A stretch of DNA of 64,000 nucleotides from positions 186,001 to 250,000 of the forward strand of contig NZ_CP013611.1 of assembly GCF_001482385.1 (NCBI RefSeq). The letters are read 5' to 3'. The notes beneath the pieces were generated by a model. It ran no database searches. It saw only the letters and a list, made by a program, of their open reading frames with translations, and was not told the DNA's origin. Both the position numbers and the translations under genes were made by a program. The stretch is from Pseudoalteromonas rubra. Lineage in GTDB: Bacteria; Pseudomonadota; Gammaproteobacteria; Enterobacterales; Alteromonadaceae. Shown here piece by piece: positions 18,577 to 28,078 of this stretch (the stretch's first letter is position 1; the number at the start of each line of letters is the position of its first letter).

Positions 18577-20001
18577 GTGAGCGCAAATCGTGAGCACTTT
18601 AGCTCGCGGCTGGGTTTTATCCTTGCCGCAGCAGGTTCCGCAGTCGGGATTGGTAACCTCGTTGGGTTTCCCGTATCTGCAACAAAAAATGGGGGCGGTG
18701 CGTTTCTGCTTACTTATGCCCTGTTTGTTATCTTTATTTGTCTGCCGGTGATGATGGCAGAAATGGCGATGGGGCGTAAGGCGCAAAAAGACCCTTATGG
18801 TTCCTATAAGTCGCTAACGCAGGGGGATAAAAAGTGGTCCCTGGCAGGGGCTATCGCCGTTTTAACCCCGTTTATGATTGCCGTGTTTTACATGGTCATC
18901 ACAGTGTGGATCTTCGGCTATCTGGTGCAAACTGTGCTGGGGAACCTGGATATGCTGGCAAATCCGGGTCACTTCGATGCCTTTGTAAATGAATACACTA
19001 TGTTTATCTACATGGTGTTTGTTGGCCTGTTCGTTAACCTTATTCTGGTTGGTGGCGTAAAAGAAGGCATTGAAAAAGCCGCTAAGTTTATGATGCCGGC
19101 GCTTTTTGTGTTACTACTTGGCCTGGTGGTCTATGTATTAACGCTGGACAATGCCATGGCAGGTGTGCGTTATTATCTGGTGCCAGATTTCTCTAAAATG
19201 AACGCCAGTGTGCTTAACGGTGCTTTATCACAATCGTTTTTCTCCCTGTCTCTGGGAATGGGTATCCTGATAACTTATGCCTCCTATATCTCCAGGAAAG
19301 ATGACATTGTTGGCAGTTCTAAAATGGTGGCAATTACAGACTCTTTAGTCGCGTTTATCGCAGGTTTGATGGTGCTGCCAGCCATTTTCAGCTTCAACCC
19401 GGATACCGATCCGGCGAAGCTAAGTGATTCGTCAGTGTCCATGATTTTTGTCTATCTGCCAAAGTTGTTGCTGGCATTGCAATCTGACATCGGCTACTTT
19501 GGCGCTTCTGCGGTAGCGGCGTTGTTCTTCCTGCTGGTCTTTTTTGCTGCAATCACCTCACTGGTGTCGATCATCGAAGTACCAACTGCTGCGTTAATGG
19601 AAGAAAAGAACATCAGCCGTAAAAAGGCGTTGGGCCTGTTGGCATTGACAACGGGCGGACTGACTGTGCTGTGTACCATGTCTTTTGGTATGGTTGGTTG
19701 GCTGACTGATTTTGTTAACTATGGCGGTGCCAGTCAGAGCATGTTTGCGCTGATCTCGGATGTATTCTACGAAACCATTTTACCTTTTAACGGTTTACTG
19801 GTTTGCTTGTTTGTGATGTATCGCTGGAAAAAGCATAATTTGTCAGAAGAGCTGGCACAGGGGTCACCAAACTATAAAGGCAGCCTGATGGAAAAGTACG
19901 TGAACTTCTCATTATCTACTTTCATCCCAGTGATCCTGACCGTCATCTTCGTTAATACAGTAACGACGAAGTTTTTTGCATTTAGTTTGTTTGGCTTCTA
20001 G
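18577..20001 (+). CDS. Sodium-dependent amino-acid transporter (SLC6/NSS family)
   Basis: I place the start at GTG 18577 (SANREHFSSRLGFILAAAGS), with AAGG eight bases upstream; the frame is open back to 18517 but those residues do not look like a transporter N-terminus. The 474-residue protein shows the NSS signature in helix 1, GFILAAAGSAVGIGNLVGFP, where the backbone binds Na+ and substrate, then GGGAFLLTYALFVIFICLP. About eleven to twelve membrane helices follow. Bacterial relatives such as TnaT and MhsT import hydrophobic or aromatic amino acids; the exact substrate is not readable here. Transcribed alone and closed by a long GC-rich hairpin. Confidence 0.92.
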   Translation: MSANREHFSSRLGFILAAAGSAVGIGNLVGFPVSATKNGGGAFLLTYALFVIFICLPVMMAEMAMGRKAQKDPYGSYKSLTQGDKKWSLAGAIAVLTPFMIAVFYMVITVWIFGYLVQTVLGNLDMLANPGHFDAFVNEYTMFIYMVFVGLFVNLILVGGVKEGIEKAAKFMMPALFVLLLGLVVYVLTLDNAMAGVRYYLVPDFSKMNASVLNGALSQSFFSLSLGMGILITYASYISRKDDIVGSSKMVAITDSLVAFIAGLMVLPAIFSFNPDTDPAKLSDSSVSMIFVYLPKLLLALQSDIGYFGASAVAALFFLLVFFAAITSLVSIIEVPTAALMEEKNISRKKALGLLALTTGGLTVLCTMSFGMVGWLTDFVNYGGASQSMFALISDVFYETILPFNGLLVCLFVMYRWKKHNLSEELAQGSPNYKGSLMEKYVNFSLSTFIPVILTVIFVNTVTTKFFAFSLFGF

Positions 20002-20020
20002 TCTTTCTTAGTATGCCACA

Positions 20021-20046
20021 GGGGCACCTCAGGAATGTGGTGCCCC
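20021..20046 (+). terminator. Hairpin between convergent NSS transporter and CPBP genes
   Basis: 8-bp perfect GC-rich stem (GGGGCACC / GGTGCCCC, 10-nt loop) just after the transporter stop codon and 5 bp before the end of the CPBP gene. No T-run; position between convergent genes supports a terminator role. Confidence 0.6.
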
Positions 20047-20050
20047 GTAG

Positions 20051-20737
20051 CTAAAACGTCAGGCCTGAATCCAGATACTGACCCAGCCCCAGGGTAAAAA
20101 CCCATAATCCCCAAAGACTATGTTCGAGTACACAGACGGCTAAAGAGCGACTGTGTGCGTAGGTATAGGCAAATAACAATCCGCCGGCAAAAGAAAGTGC
20201 AATGGCCACCCAGTTGTCATATACACAGTGAGCTAGCGCGAATACAGCAGCACTCAACACAACCCGAATTGTCTTCCTCGGTAAAATACGCTTGTAGCGA
20301 TGAAAAAAGTAGCTGCGAAACACCAGCTCTTGCGGTACTACCGATAATATTGGATAGGCTATTAGCAGGATCAACCAGTCATTGGTGGATTTGAGCGGCA
20401 TATCAAACCAGCTTTCCTGATTCACCAGGCCATAAAACATGGCGGAAAACAGGGCACCGATAAAGAAGGTTGAAAACAGCCGCCGCTTCACTGTAGAAAA
20501 GGTCCCCAGACTGGTCAGGCGAAATCGTTTGAAATGTGGATCGGTGAGTAACAAATATGTACACACAGCTGTGAGTATAATCAAAGCCGGAAACAACCAA
20601 TTGGCGAGTTGATGGCGAAATGCATAGGCAATAACAGGTAGCAGGAAAAACACCAGGAATAGTTCGCACCAGCGATATTGGTTTGCGTTCAATGTGGCCT
20701 CTGGTATGTCTGTCAGCGTTAGCCTAACTATAGTCAA
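20051..20737 (-). CDS. CPBP-family intramembrane protease, motif-1 variant
   Basis: A 228-residue protein with about seven hydrophobic helices. The CPBP (Abi/Rce1) motifs are partly present: motif 1, normally EExxxR, reads QELVFR in SVVPQELVFRSYFFHRYKRI; motif 2 FxxxH is FALAH; motif 3 has the histidine in VCVLEHSLWG. The first motif-1 glutamate is therefore replaced by Gln while the second Glu and Arg are kept. CPBP proteins are membrane metal-dependent endopeptidases; with the substitution the activity is uncertain. The start lies upstream of a miniature inverted-repeat element. Confidence 0.82.
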   Translation of the reverse strand: MTIVRLTLTDIPEATLNANQYRWCELFLVFFLLPVIAYAFRHQLANWLFPALIILTAVCTYLLLTDPHFKRFRLTSLGTFSTVKRRLFSTFFIGALFSAMFYGLVNQESWFDMPLKSTNDWLILLIAYPILSVVPQELVFRSYFFHRYKRILPRKTIRVVLSAAVFALAHCVYDNWVAIALSFAGGLLFAYTYAHSRSLAVCVLEHSLWGLWVFTLGLGQYLDSGLTF

Positions 20738-20780
20738 GGCATTTCAACTCGGGTATAGCAGAACAAGGAAAACTTTGTCT

Positions 20781-20942
20781 ATACCAATTTGCTTAATGAC
20801 GTGTTCTATTTTGATGCAGGAAAATGTTGTTGATAACCAGCTAAGAATTTTGCTATTTAGTTGTTTTAAATGAGAAGATTCTAATGCCGTTAAGGTGATA
20901 TTTGCTCCTTCAAATTGAACAGGTATTGAGTAAAGTTGGTAT
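20781..20942. mobile_element. Miniature inverted-repeat element, copy 1 (about 162 bp)
   Basis: Begins ATACCAATTTGCTTA and ends TAAAGTTGGTAT; the ends are imperfect inverted repeats. Read 5'-3' it aligns along its whole length with the reverse complement of 63132-63305, sharing GTGTTCTATTTT, GATAAC, AAATGAGA, AACAGGTATT and both ends. It has no open reading frame of note and no transposase, so it must be mobilised in trans. It fills most of the 280-bp gap between the CPBP and HU genes. A clear target-site duplication is not visible. Confidence 0.72.
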
Positions 20943-21017
20943 TCATCCGCTCAGGATTGACTTTTATGACAGAACTCCTTAGCCTGCCGGGCTTTGTTGT
21001 ATAAAGACGGATGCATG

Positions 21018-21296
21018 ATGAATAAAAGTGAACTGGTTACAGCCATGGCGGCGCACAGTGAATTGACCAAGAAAGACACACAGGCTGCACTGGGTAGTCT
21101 TATAAAACTTATCACCAAACGTCTCTCTGAAGGAGATCAGGTTCAACTTAATGGTATGGGCACCTTTACGCTGAGCTATCATCCGGCCAAGCCGGGCAGA
21201 AACCCCAGAACAGGGGAAGAGATCATGATCGAAGGGCAGAATAAAGTGCTGTTTAAGCCAGCCAAAGCGCTCAAGGACGCTCTGGCTGACAAATAG
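21018..21296 (+). CDS. HU-family DNA-binding protein
   Basis: I take ATG 21018 (MNKSELVTAMAAHSELTKKD), with AGACGG seven bases upstream; ATG 21015 is adjacent. The 92-residue protein has the HU/IHF fold: helices at the N-terminus, then GDQVQLNGMGTFTLSYHPAK, the DNA-wrapping arm PGRNPRTGEEIMI, and KVLFKPAKALKDAL. It binds DNA non-specifically and bends it. It is not obviously HupA or HupB (which start MNKTEL/MNKSQL and have more conserved arms), so it may be a third HU paralogue. It converges on trpA with 8 bp between stop codons and no visible terminator. Confidence 0.93.
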   Translation: MNKSELVTAMAAHSELTKKDTQAALGSLIKLITKRLSEGDQVQLNGMGTFTLSYHPAKPGRNPRTGEEIMIEGQNKVLFKPAKALKDALADK

Positions 21297-21304
21297 TCTA
21301 GGTG

Positions 21305-22111
21305 TTAGCGCGCGGTAGCGGCTTTCATGTCGCGTACAAAAGCGTTCAGGGCCTGATACATCGCAGGCTTGTCATCCAGATGCTGCTCAATAATTTTGAC
21401 CACAGCAGAACCTGAGATGGCACCTGCGGCACCTGAGTCAAGTGCTGCTTTGACCTGCTCCGGCGTGGAGATACCGAAGCCCAGCAAGGCTGGGGCGGCA
21501 TGGTACTCGGTGAGCTTAGTGATGATCTCACCGGTTGGCATTTGCACCTGGCTTTCTGTACCGGTCACACCAGCGCGCGAGAGCAAATAAGTATAGCCTC
21601 TGCCGTAACTGGCACATTCGCGTAAGGTATCATCACTGGCATTAGGCGTTGCGATGAAGATCGGCTCAATGCCTGCCTCTACCGCTGCTCGGCGGAACAT
21701 TTTTGACTCGTGCAGCGGCACATCTGCAACCAATACCGAATCGACGCCAGCCGCTTTGGCTTGCTGGTAAAATGCATCCAGACCACGAGCGAAAATCAGG
21801 TTTGAATATAGTAGCAACCCAATTGGGATATGAGGATATTGCTCGCGCACTGCACGGATCACGTCAAAGCAATCTTCTGTGTCAATGTTCTGTTCTAGAG
21901 CACGAATATTTGCGGCCTGGATAACCGGACCGTCTGCGATGGGATCGGAAAACGGGATCCCCAGCTCCAGTGCATCCGCACCACCTTCAATCAGGCTTTT
22001 GATGATTGCGAGGCTGGTTTCTTTGTCCGGGTCGCCAATGGTGACGAACGGGACAAACGCGCCTTGCTGCTTGTCGTTTAGCTGCTGGAACATCTCATTG
22101 TAACGGCTCAT
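21305..22111 (-). CDS. trpA: TrpA, tryptophan synthase alpha chain
   Basis: A 268-residue TIM-barrel protein, the normal length. Signature segments are [40 protein letters not shown] (catalytic Glu in the ELGIPFSDP motif), [14 protein letters not shown] (catalytic Asp), and the phosphate-binding [20 protein letters not shown] and GAISGSAVV. It cleaves indole-3-glycerol phosphate and passes indole to TrpB through the synthase tunnel. Its ATG overlaps the trpB stop by 4 bp (ATGA), coupling the subunits. Last gene of the trp operon. Confidence 0.98.
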   Translation of the reverse strand: MSRYNEMFQQLNDKQQGAFVPFVTIGDPDKETSLAIIKSLIEGGADALELGIPFSDPIADGPVIQAANIRALEQNIDTEDCFDVIRAVREQYPHIPIGLLLYSNLIFARGLDAFYQQAKAAGVDSVLVADVPLHESKMFRRAAVEAGIEPIFIATPNASDDTLRECASYGRGYTYLLSRAGVTGTESQVQMPTGEIITKLTEYHAAPALLGFGISTPEQVKAALDSGAAGAISGSAVVKIIEQHLDDKPAMYQALNAFVRDMKAATAR

Positions 22112-23289
22112 AGCTCACCTCGCGCTTCTAATACCTGGTGGACATGGGCTAAGTCTTTGTCACCACGACCACTTAAATTGATCACTATTACTGTGTCTTG
22201 TTCTTGTGCCTCAGCATATTTCAATGCGTAGGCTAACGCATGACTGGATTCCAGCGCCGGAATGATCCCTTCATGTTTTGCCAATGACTGGAAAGCGGCC
22301 AGCGCTTCATCATCGGTTACAGCGACATACTGGGCCCGGCCGGTCTCGTGCAGGTAGGCGTGTTGCGGTCCAACAGCTGGGTAATCCAGACCCGCAGAGA
22401 CCGAGTATGACTCCTCTATCTGGCCGTCCTGATTTTGCATGATATAAGTATAAGCACCATGTAAAATGCCTTTAGTCCCCTTACACAATGCTGCGCCATG
22501 TTCTTCGGTATCCAGACCTTTACCTGCGGGCTCCACGCCAATTAGTTTGACGTCTTTTTCGTCAATAAAGTCTGCAAACATCCCAATCGCATTGGAGCCT
22601 CCACCCACACAGGCCATGACTACATCCGGCAGTTTACCTTCAGCTTCCAGTACCTGTTGTTTTGCTTCTTCACCGATCATTTTTTGGAACTCACGTACCA
22701 GAGTCGGGAAAGGATGAGGGCCCGCTGCGGTACCAAGCAGGTAGTGGGCGGTTTTGTAATTGGCTGACCAGTCGCGCATCGCTTCATTTACGGCGTCTTT
22801 AAGTGTGCCTGAGCCTGCTGTAACCGGGATAACTTCTGCACCCATCAGGCGCATACGGAACACGTTGGGTTGCTGACGTTCAACGTCTTTGGCACCCATG
22901 TAAACGCGGCATTTCAGACCCAGCAGGGCACAGGCCAGTGCTGTTGCAACACCATGTTGCCCGGCGCCGGTCTCTGCGATGACTTCTGATTTACCCATAC
23001 GTTTAGTGAGCAGCGCCTGGCCAAGCACCTGGTTGGTTTTGTGTGCGCCACCGTGGAGCAGATCTTCTCGTTTCAGATACAGCTTTACTTTTGGGTTTTT
23101 AACCAGGTTTCTGGTGAGCGTCAGTGGCGTCGGGCGCCCTGCAAACTCATTGAGTAATTGATAAAATTCCTGCTGAAATGCCGGGTCTTGTTGTGCTTTA
23201 TTAAATTCCTGCTCAAGCTGCTTGAGCGCAGGAACTAGTAATTCAGGGACAAACATGCCACCAAAATCACCGTAATATCCTGTATTCAT
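22108..23289 (-). CDS. trpB: TrpB, tryptophan synthase beta chain
   Basis: I place the start at ATG 23289 ([20 protein letters not shown]), preceded by GGTGGAAA; the frame is open upstream into trpCF but those residues are not TrpB. The 393-residue PLP enzyme joins indole to serine. The PLP lysine is in [18 protein letters not shown]; the phosphate-binding loop is [19 protein letters not shown] and [10 protein letters not shown] are also conserved. The gene lies 10 bp after the trpCF stop. Confidence 0.98.
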   Translation of the reverse strand: MNTGYYGDFGGMFVPELLVPALKQLEQEFNKAQQDPAFQQEFYQLLNEFAGRPTPLTLTRNLVKNPKVKLYLKREDLLHGGAHKTNQVLGQALLTKRMGKSEVIAETGAGQHGVATALACALLGLKCRVYMGAKDVERQQPNVFRMRLMGAEVIPVTAGSGTLKDAVNEAMRDWSANYKTAHYLLGTAAGPHPFPTLVREFQKMIGEEAKQQVLEAEGKLPDVVMACVGGGSNAIGMFADFIDEKDVKLIGVEPAGKGLDTEEHGAALCKGTKGILHGAYTYIMQNQDGQIEESYSVSAGLDYPAVGPQHAYLHETGRAQYVAVTDDEALAAFQSLAKHEGIIPALESSHALAYALKYAEAQEQDTVIVINLSGRGDKDLAHVHQVLEARGEL

Positions 23290-23299
23290 TTTTTCCACC

Positions 23300-24664
23300 T
23301 CAGTATTTACGAATTGTGTTAAAAGCTGTATTGAGTTTGTCGGCACACTTTTTACCCGGGCTGATCTCGACACCAGAGTTCAGATCGAATCCTGCTGCGC
23401 CCAGGTATGAGGCCTGTGTCAGGTTGTCAGCGCTCAGTCCGCCTGCCAGCATAAAGCTGCCCGGAGTCTGGCTAAGCAACTGCCAGTCAAATGCTTGCCC
23501 TGTTCCACCAAGCTGACCCTTGACTTTGGTGTCGTATAAATGTTTGTCGACGCCCTGTAATGGAGCAGGCAGATGGTCGCTGATCCCTTGGGCTTTCCAG
23601 ATCTGGCAGTTAACAGGTAACAGTTTGCGCAGCTCATCAATGTAGTCTTGCGTTTCATTGCCATGTAATTGCACTGCGCTGAGCTTGAGGATGCGTACGT
23701 TTTCAATCACTTGTGTAAGTGGTGCATCGACAAATACGCCCACATAGTTGAGGGGCGCGCTGTCTACGACGGCTTTTGCACAGTCAATGTCAACATAACG
23801 GGGTGATTTGGGATAAAAAATCAATCCTCCGTATACTGCACCGGCCTCATAAGCGGCAATGGCGTCCTGACTGCGAGTTAAGCCACAGACCTTGTTTTCA
23901 CCCAAGATCAGTTTGCGACAAGCGGTCTCCAGGTCTTGTTCAGCCATTAAAGAGCTGCCGACCAGGAAGCCATCGCAAATGGGGGCAAGACGTTTAACGT
24001 CTGCATGGGTATAGATACCCGATTCCGAGATTACAGTTCTATCGTCCGGGATTAATTTGCGTAAACGTTCGCTGGTCGCCAGATCTGTACTTAAATCTCT
24101 GAGATTGCGGTTATTGATACCAATGAGCCTGGCGTTCAGCGCAAGTGCGCGATGGACTTCTTCTTCATTGCTGACTTCAGTCAGGACTGCCATGTTCAGG
24201 CTGTGTGCAAGCTCGGCCAAAGCTGTGTAACGCGCATCATCGAGTACTGATAGCATTAACAAAATGGCATCGCCACCACTTAAACGGGCCAGGTACACCT
24301 GGTATTCATCGATAAAGAAGTCTTTACAGATGAGGGGTTGCGAGACCTGGGTTCTGACATAGCTAAGATACTCAAAATTACCCTGAAAATACTTTTCGTC
24401 AGTGAGCACACTGATGCAGCTGGCGTAACGACCGTAAACTGCGGTAATTTCATCCAGGTCGAAGTGTTGGCGGATCAGACCTTTCGACGGTGAGGCTTTT
24501 TTACACTCCAGAATAAACTGAGTTCCCGGGCGGCTCAGCGCCGCGTAAAAATCCCGATCACTGGGCGTAATTTGATCAACAAAGCGCTCCAGCGGGCGAT
24601 CTTGTTTTCTTTGCGCGACTTCGACTTCTTTGTCAGCAACAATTTTTTCTAACACATTAGCCAT
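23300..24664 (-). CDS. trpCF: TrpCF, fused indole-3-glycerol-phosphate synthase / PRA isomerase
   Basis: A 454-residue fusion of two TIM barrels, as in enterobacteria. The N-terminal IGPS half shows [58 protein letters not shown] and [13 protein letters not shown]. The C-terminal PRAI half begins near residue 255 with [20 protein letters not shown] (catalytic Cys) and has [17 protein letters not shown] and [12 protein letters not shown]. It converts PRA to CdRP to indole-3-glycerol phosphate. It overlaps trpD by 8 bp. Confidence 0.97.
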   Translation of the reverse strand: MANVLEKIVADKEVEVAQRKQDRPLERFVDQITPSDRDFYAALSRPGTQFILECKKASPSKGLIRQHFDLDEITAVYGRYASCISVLTDEKYFQGNFEYLSYVRTQVSQPLICKDFFIDEYQVYLARLSGGDAILLMLSVLDDARYTALAELAHSLNMAVLTEVSNEEEVHRALALNARLIGINNRNLRDLSTDLATSERLRKLIPDDRTVISESGIYTHADVKRLAPICDGFLVGSSLMAEQDLETACRKLILGENKVCGLTRSQDAIAAYEAGAVYGGLIFYPKSPRYVDIDCAKAVVDSAPLNYVGVFVDAPLTQVIENVRILKLSAVQLHGNETQDYIDELRKLLPVNCQIWKAQGISDHLPAPLQGVDKHLYDTKVKGQLGGTGQAFDWQLLSQTPGSFMLAGGLSADNLTQASYLGAAGFDLNSGVEISPGKKCADKLNTAFNTIRKY

Positions 24665-25661
24665 TGCTCACCTCTACAATTTCAGCAAGTTTCTGCGCGC
24701 AGCGTCCGGACGCCAGTATTTCTGAAACCTGGCTACTGGCTGATTTCAGGTCCGTTGCTTTGTCTGTCATGACCAGCAGCGCGGCGACGTTGGCGATGAT
24801 GGCAGCGTTATGTGCTTCTTTGCCTTTGCCATCGAGAATGTCGCGGGTTGCCTGGGCATTAAATTCCGGAGTATCACCAAAAATGGCTTCAAGCGGATAG
24901 CGTTGCAGCCCAAAATCTTCAGGCGTTATTGTGTAGTCTGTCAGAACGCCCTGATTGAGCTCGGTTACCTGAGTTTCGCCATGCAGTGCAATTTCATCGC
25001 AACCTGAACCATGAACGACCATGGCACGCTGAGTACCGAGTTTTTGTAAAGTCTCAGCCATGGGACGACAAAGTTTAGGGTCATAGACGCCAAGTAATTG
25101 CACCTGGGGCCTAGCTGGATTCGCAAGTGGACCAAGGATATTGAACAAGGTGCGGGTTTTGAGTTTAGTGCGCACCGGCATCGCATGTTTGACGCCAGCA
25201 TGATAGTGCGGCGCAAACAAAAAGGTAAAGTTAGTTTGTTGCAAGCAGCGTGCACCCTGTAGGGGGTCCATATTCAGGTTTATGCCAAGTGTTTTTAGCA
25301 GATCAGCAGAACCGGATTTGCTGGATACGCTGCGGTTGCCATGTTTCACCATCGGGATGCCACAAGCGGCCGCAACGATTGCTGCTGTAGTACTGACATT
25401 GATGGTGTTAGTGCCATCACCCCCTGTGCCACAACTGTCTGCGCAAAGCAGGCCGTGGGTGTCAAATGCAGTGGCGTGATCGCGCATCGCTTTTGCTGCT
25501 CCGGCGATTTCTTCGGCGGTTTCCCCTTTTATTTTCAGGGCGACCAAGGCGGCGGTTAGCTGTACTTCATCCAGCTGGCCCTGCATGACTGCACTGAACA
25601 ACTCTGTAGCCTCGGCAAAGTCCAGTGATTTTTGTTCTAGTAATAAATTTAAACTGTCCAT
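24657..25661 (-). CDS. trpD: TrpD, anthranilate phosphoribosyltransferase
   Basis: A 334-residue enzyme transferring the phosphoribosyl group of PRPP to anthranilate. Visible motifs are the PRPP-binding CGTGGDGTNTINVSTTAAIV, the KHGNRSVSSKSGSADLLKTL loop, FLFAPHYHAGVKHAMPVR and FNILGPLANPA, all intact. It is a stand-alone protein: TrpG is not fused to it, unlike in E. coli. The start is 2 bp after the trpG stop. Confidence 0.98.
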   Translation of the reverse strand: MDSLNLLLEQKSLDFAEATELFSAVMQGQLDEVQLTAALVALKIKGETAEEIAGAAKAMRDHATAFDTHGLLCADSCGTGGDGTNTINVSTTAAIVAAACGIPMVKHGNRSVSSKSGSADLLKTLGINLNMDPLQGARCLQQTNFTFLFAPHYHAGVKHAMPVRTKLKTRTLFNILGPLANPARPQVQLLGVYDPKLCRPMAETLQKLGTQRAMVVHGSGCDEIALHGETQVTELNQGVLTDYTITPEDFGLQRYPLEAIFGDTPEFNAQATRDILDGKGKEAHNAAIIANVAALLVMTDKATDLKSASSQVSEILASGRCAQKLAEIVEVSNG

Positions 25662-25663
25662 GT

Positions 25664-26254
25664 CTACTCCTCAGATGTGAGATAGGCGATGCTTTGCTGT
25701 AACAGTTGAGCGCCGCATGGGGTTAAAATTGATTCCGGGTGAAACTGATACCCGATCACCTTATCGTCCGGGTGATAAATCGCCATTGGGATTTCTTCAT
25801 AGTTGGCAATGACTTCCAGGCATTCAGGTACCTGAGTTGCCATAAGAGAGTGATAGCGAGCTACAGGAAAAGACTTACCCAGTCCGTCAAAAACGGGATG
25901 AGGTTTGACACTAATATGGGAAGATTTACCGTGCACTGTCTCACCGGCATGGCCAATGGCGCCACCATAGCTTTGTGTCAGTGCCTGTTGGCCAAGGCAG
26001 ATCCCAAGCATGGGATAGTGACCTTTGCACAGTTCAATCAGCTCAAGTAAACACCCTGCATCTTTAGGTGCACCTGGACCCGGAGACAAAACCAGGATCA
26101 CCGGATCGGTTTCTTGCTGCATCTTGGCAAAAATGGTGCGGGCATCGAGGTGATTACGATACACCACGAGCTCGGCCCCAAGTAGCGACAGCTCATCGAC
26201 CAGATTGTAAGAGAAGGAATCAAAGTTATCGAGAAAATATATCTTAGGGATCAT
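25664..26254 (-). CDS. trpG: TrpG, anthranilate synthase glutamine amidotransferase
   Basis: A 196-residue class-I glutamine amidotransferase that supplies ammonia to TrpE. The catalytic triad is visible: Cys in MLGICLGQQALTQ, His and Glu in YQFHPESILTPCG. LDNFDSFSYNLVDEL and LSPGPGAPKDAG are typical of TrpG/PabA. A stand-alone TrpG in the trp operon points to a tryptophan rather than folate role. The ATG overlaps the trpE stop by 4 bp. Confidence 0.97.
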   Translation of the reverse strand: MIPKIYFLDNFDSFSYNLVDELSLLGAELVVYRNHLDARTIFAKMQQETDPVILVLSPGPGAPKDAGCLLELIELCKGHYPMLGICLGQQALTQSYGGAIGHAGETVHGKSSHISVKPHPVFDGLGKSFPVARYHSLMATQVPECLEVIANYEEIPMAIYHPDDKVIGYQFHPESILTPCGAQLLQQSIAYLTSEE

Positions 26255-27825
26255 GCCGGTGCTCCTGCATAGGTCGATTGAATGGCTTTGATCACGGCAC
26301 TGGCTTTCGCCCGGGTCTCATCGGCCTCGGCTTGTGGGTCAGAGTCATGAACAACGCCGGCACCGGCCTGAACCAGGGCCTGGCCATTTTTGACAAATGC
26401 TGAGCGGATCACGATACAGGAGTCCATTGCGCCATCGCCGGTCAGATAGCCCACAGCACCGCCGTAGCTACCACGTCGTTGTTGTTCTGTGTGCCTGACC
26501 AGCTCAGCCGCTTTGACTTTAGGCGCGCCTACCAGGGTGCCCATATTCATGCTGGCCTGGTATGCATGCAGGGCATCCAGATCTGGTTTCAGCTGACCGA
26601 CTACGCGTGAAACCAAATGCATTACCTGAGAGTACCTGTCAACTTTCAGCAGCTCTTTGGCGTGGCGGGTACCCGGTATGCTGATCCGTGCCACATCGTT
26701 GCGGGCCAGATCAACCAGCATCAGGTGCTCTGCGCGTTCTTTTTGATCGTCTCTGAGTTCCAGTTCGATGCGGCTGTCGAGATCCGGGTTGATACTTCCA
26801 TCGGCGAACTTGCCTCGAGGCCGGGTTCCCGCAATCGGGTATACTTCGACCTGATTACTCTGCTCACAATATTTCAATGCCGATTCAGGAGAGGCACCAA
26901 ATAAAACAAACTCCTCATCACGCATGTAGAACATGTAAGGACTTGGGTTTTGTTGTTTAAGCGCTTTATAGGCCGAGAGGGGATCGGCACAGGGTAAAGA
27001 GAAGGTGCGAGAGGGCACAACCTGAAAAATGTCGCCATCTACGATGTGCTGCTTCAGTTTTACCACCTGCTCTATATAAGCTTCGTCACTGATATCAACA
27101 CTGACCTCACAATTACCTTTAAGCGGGCTTGGTGAGAATGACTCCAAAGCATCACACTGATGATTAAGGACTTCAAGCTGTCGGCCTATTTCAAAACAGT
27201 TAGCATGAACGTCGGGGCCGTTGAATACATTACCTATCAACTCAGTCGTCTGAGCCTGATGATCTATGATCAGCAGGGTCTCCGCCAGGTAAAATACGTA
27301 GTCTGGGCAGCTATTTGCACCGTCCTGAACGTCAGGGAGTTGCTCAAAATTAGCAACCATATCATACGCAAATACGCCGCCCAGAAACAGCGAGAATGGT
27401 GTGTCTGAGTTGCACTTGATACGGTTGATACAGGTTCTGAGCGCGCTAAACGCGTTATCGGCCTTCAGCTTGGCATACTCATCGAGATCGGTCGATGTAT
27501 CCCGATAAGTAATGGTCAGCACAGAGTTATCGAGCGTTACGCCACAGTGTTCTACTTCCTGCGCCAGATATGGCAGAAGTTGCTCGCCGTTGTTGGACAG
27601 CGCTCGTACTATGACATTCTTGCCCTTGCATTCAAAGCGCAGTGCTGTATCGACCAGGATAATGCTTTTTACATTGTCTTTGGAGTCTATTTCTGCAGAT
27701 TCCAGCAACAATGAATTGGGCTTATCCAGCGCTGCGAACAGAGACAAGGGGCTGGCGATATATTCGCGCCGTAACCGAATACTGGTTACTTCCCCGGGCT
27801 GTGTCGTTATATGACTAAAAATCAC
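26251..27825 (-). CDS. trpE: TrpE, anthranilate synthase component I
   Basis: A 524-residue chorismate-utilising enzyme, the committed step of tryptophan synthesis. The feedback site LLLESAEIDSKDNVKS is near the N-terminus; the catalytic domain carries DIFQVVPSRTFSLP, PSPYMFYMRDEEFVLFGASP, PIAGTRPRG, ELRDDQKERAEHLMLVDLAR, GTLVGAPKVKAAEL and GGAVGYLTGDGAMDSCI. The start is GTG at 27825 behind GAGGAATGAGG. First structural gene of the operon, reached only through the two leader terminators described at 27859-28123. Confidence 0.98.
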   Translation of the reverse strand: MIFSHITTQPGEVTSIRLRREYIASPLSLFAALDKPNSLLLESAEIDSKDNVKSIILVDTALRFECKGKNVIVRALSNNGEQLLPYLAQEVEHCGVTLDNSVLTITYRDTSTDLDEYAKLKADNAFSALRTCINRIKCNSDTPFSLFLGGVFAYDMVANFEQLPDVQDGANSCPDYVFYLAETLLIIDHQAQTTELIGNVFNGPDVHANCFEIGRQLEVLNHQCDALESFSPSPLKGNCEVSVDISDEAYIEQVVKLKQHIVDGDIFQVVPSRTFSLPCADPLSAYKALKQQNPSPYMFYMRDEEFVLFGASPESALKYCEQSNQVEVYPIAGTRPRGKFADGSINPDLDSRIELELRDDQKERAEHLMLVDLARNDVARISIPGTRHAKELLKVDRYSQVMHLVSRVVGQLKPDLDALHAYQASMNMGTLVGAPKVKAAELVRHTEQQRRGSYGGAVGYLTGDGAMDSCIVIRSAFVKNGQALVQAGAGVVHDSDPQAEADETRAKASAVIKAIQSTYAGAPA

Positions 27826-27858
27826 ACCTCATTCCTCGTAATTTTTTTAAATTAATCT

Positions 27859-27893
27859 AAAAAAAACCCCCGAAAGCGATTTGCTTGCGGGGG
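27859..27893 (-). terminator. Second (trpE-proximal) attenuator terminator
   Basis: On the minus strand, CCCCCG...CGGGGG (27867-27872 with 27888-27893), with an inner AAGC/GCTT pairing, followed by T8. It ends 33 bp before the trpE GTG. Upstream GCGGG (in TTAGCGGG, just after the second WWW reading frame) can pair with its 5' arm to form an antiterminator. Confidence 0.85.
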
Positions 27894-27924
27894 TCTATGT
27901 ATTAGGTACAAAGATGCCGTCCCG

Positions 27925-27954
27925 CTAACTCAGGCACCACCACCAAGATTTCAC
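27925..27954 (-). CDS. Possible second trp leader peptide (VKSWWWCLS)
   Basis: A short frame, GTG AAA TCT TGG TGG TGG TGC CTG AGT TAG, with three consecutive Trp codons directly before the second terminator module. An in-frame GTG at 27984 would give a 19-residue peptide. Neither start has a convincing ribosome binding site, so translation is uncertain; the Trp-codon run followed by a pairing-competent TTAGCGGG is what suggests a leader. It may be a decayed or low-efficiency copy. Confidence 0.45.
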   Translation of the reverse strand: MKSWWWCLS

Positions 27955-28013
27955 TAGTAAAATAGTTGTTATATTATTGATCACTGTACAATATCTTTTA
28001 GAAAATTTAGCTA

Positions 28014-28043
28014 TAAAAAAACCCGCGTGTTTAGCGCGGGTTT
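28014..28043 (-). terminator. First (promoter-proximal) trp attenuator terminator
   Basis: On the minus strand AAACCCGCG...CGCGGGTTT (28019-28027 with 28035-28043) followed by T7. The 5' arm can alternatively pair with TTAGCGGGT directly after the trpL stop, the classical 2:3 antiterminator; the Trp-codon region GCACTC can pair with GAGT...GTGC as the 1:2 stem. Confidence 0.9.
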
Positions 28044-28078
28044 CGAAAATCTTGCATGCACAACGACTCACCCGCTAA

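Noticed and set aside
27940-27960. ACTAGT near the second trp leader as a TrpR operator
   Set aside because: Only one CTAG half-site is present; the full operator needs two symmetric half-sites, and it does not overlap the predicted promoter.
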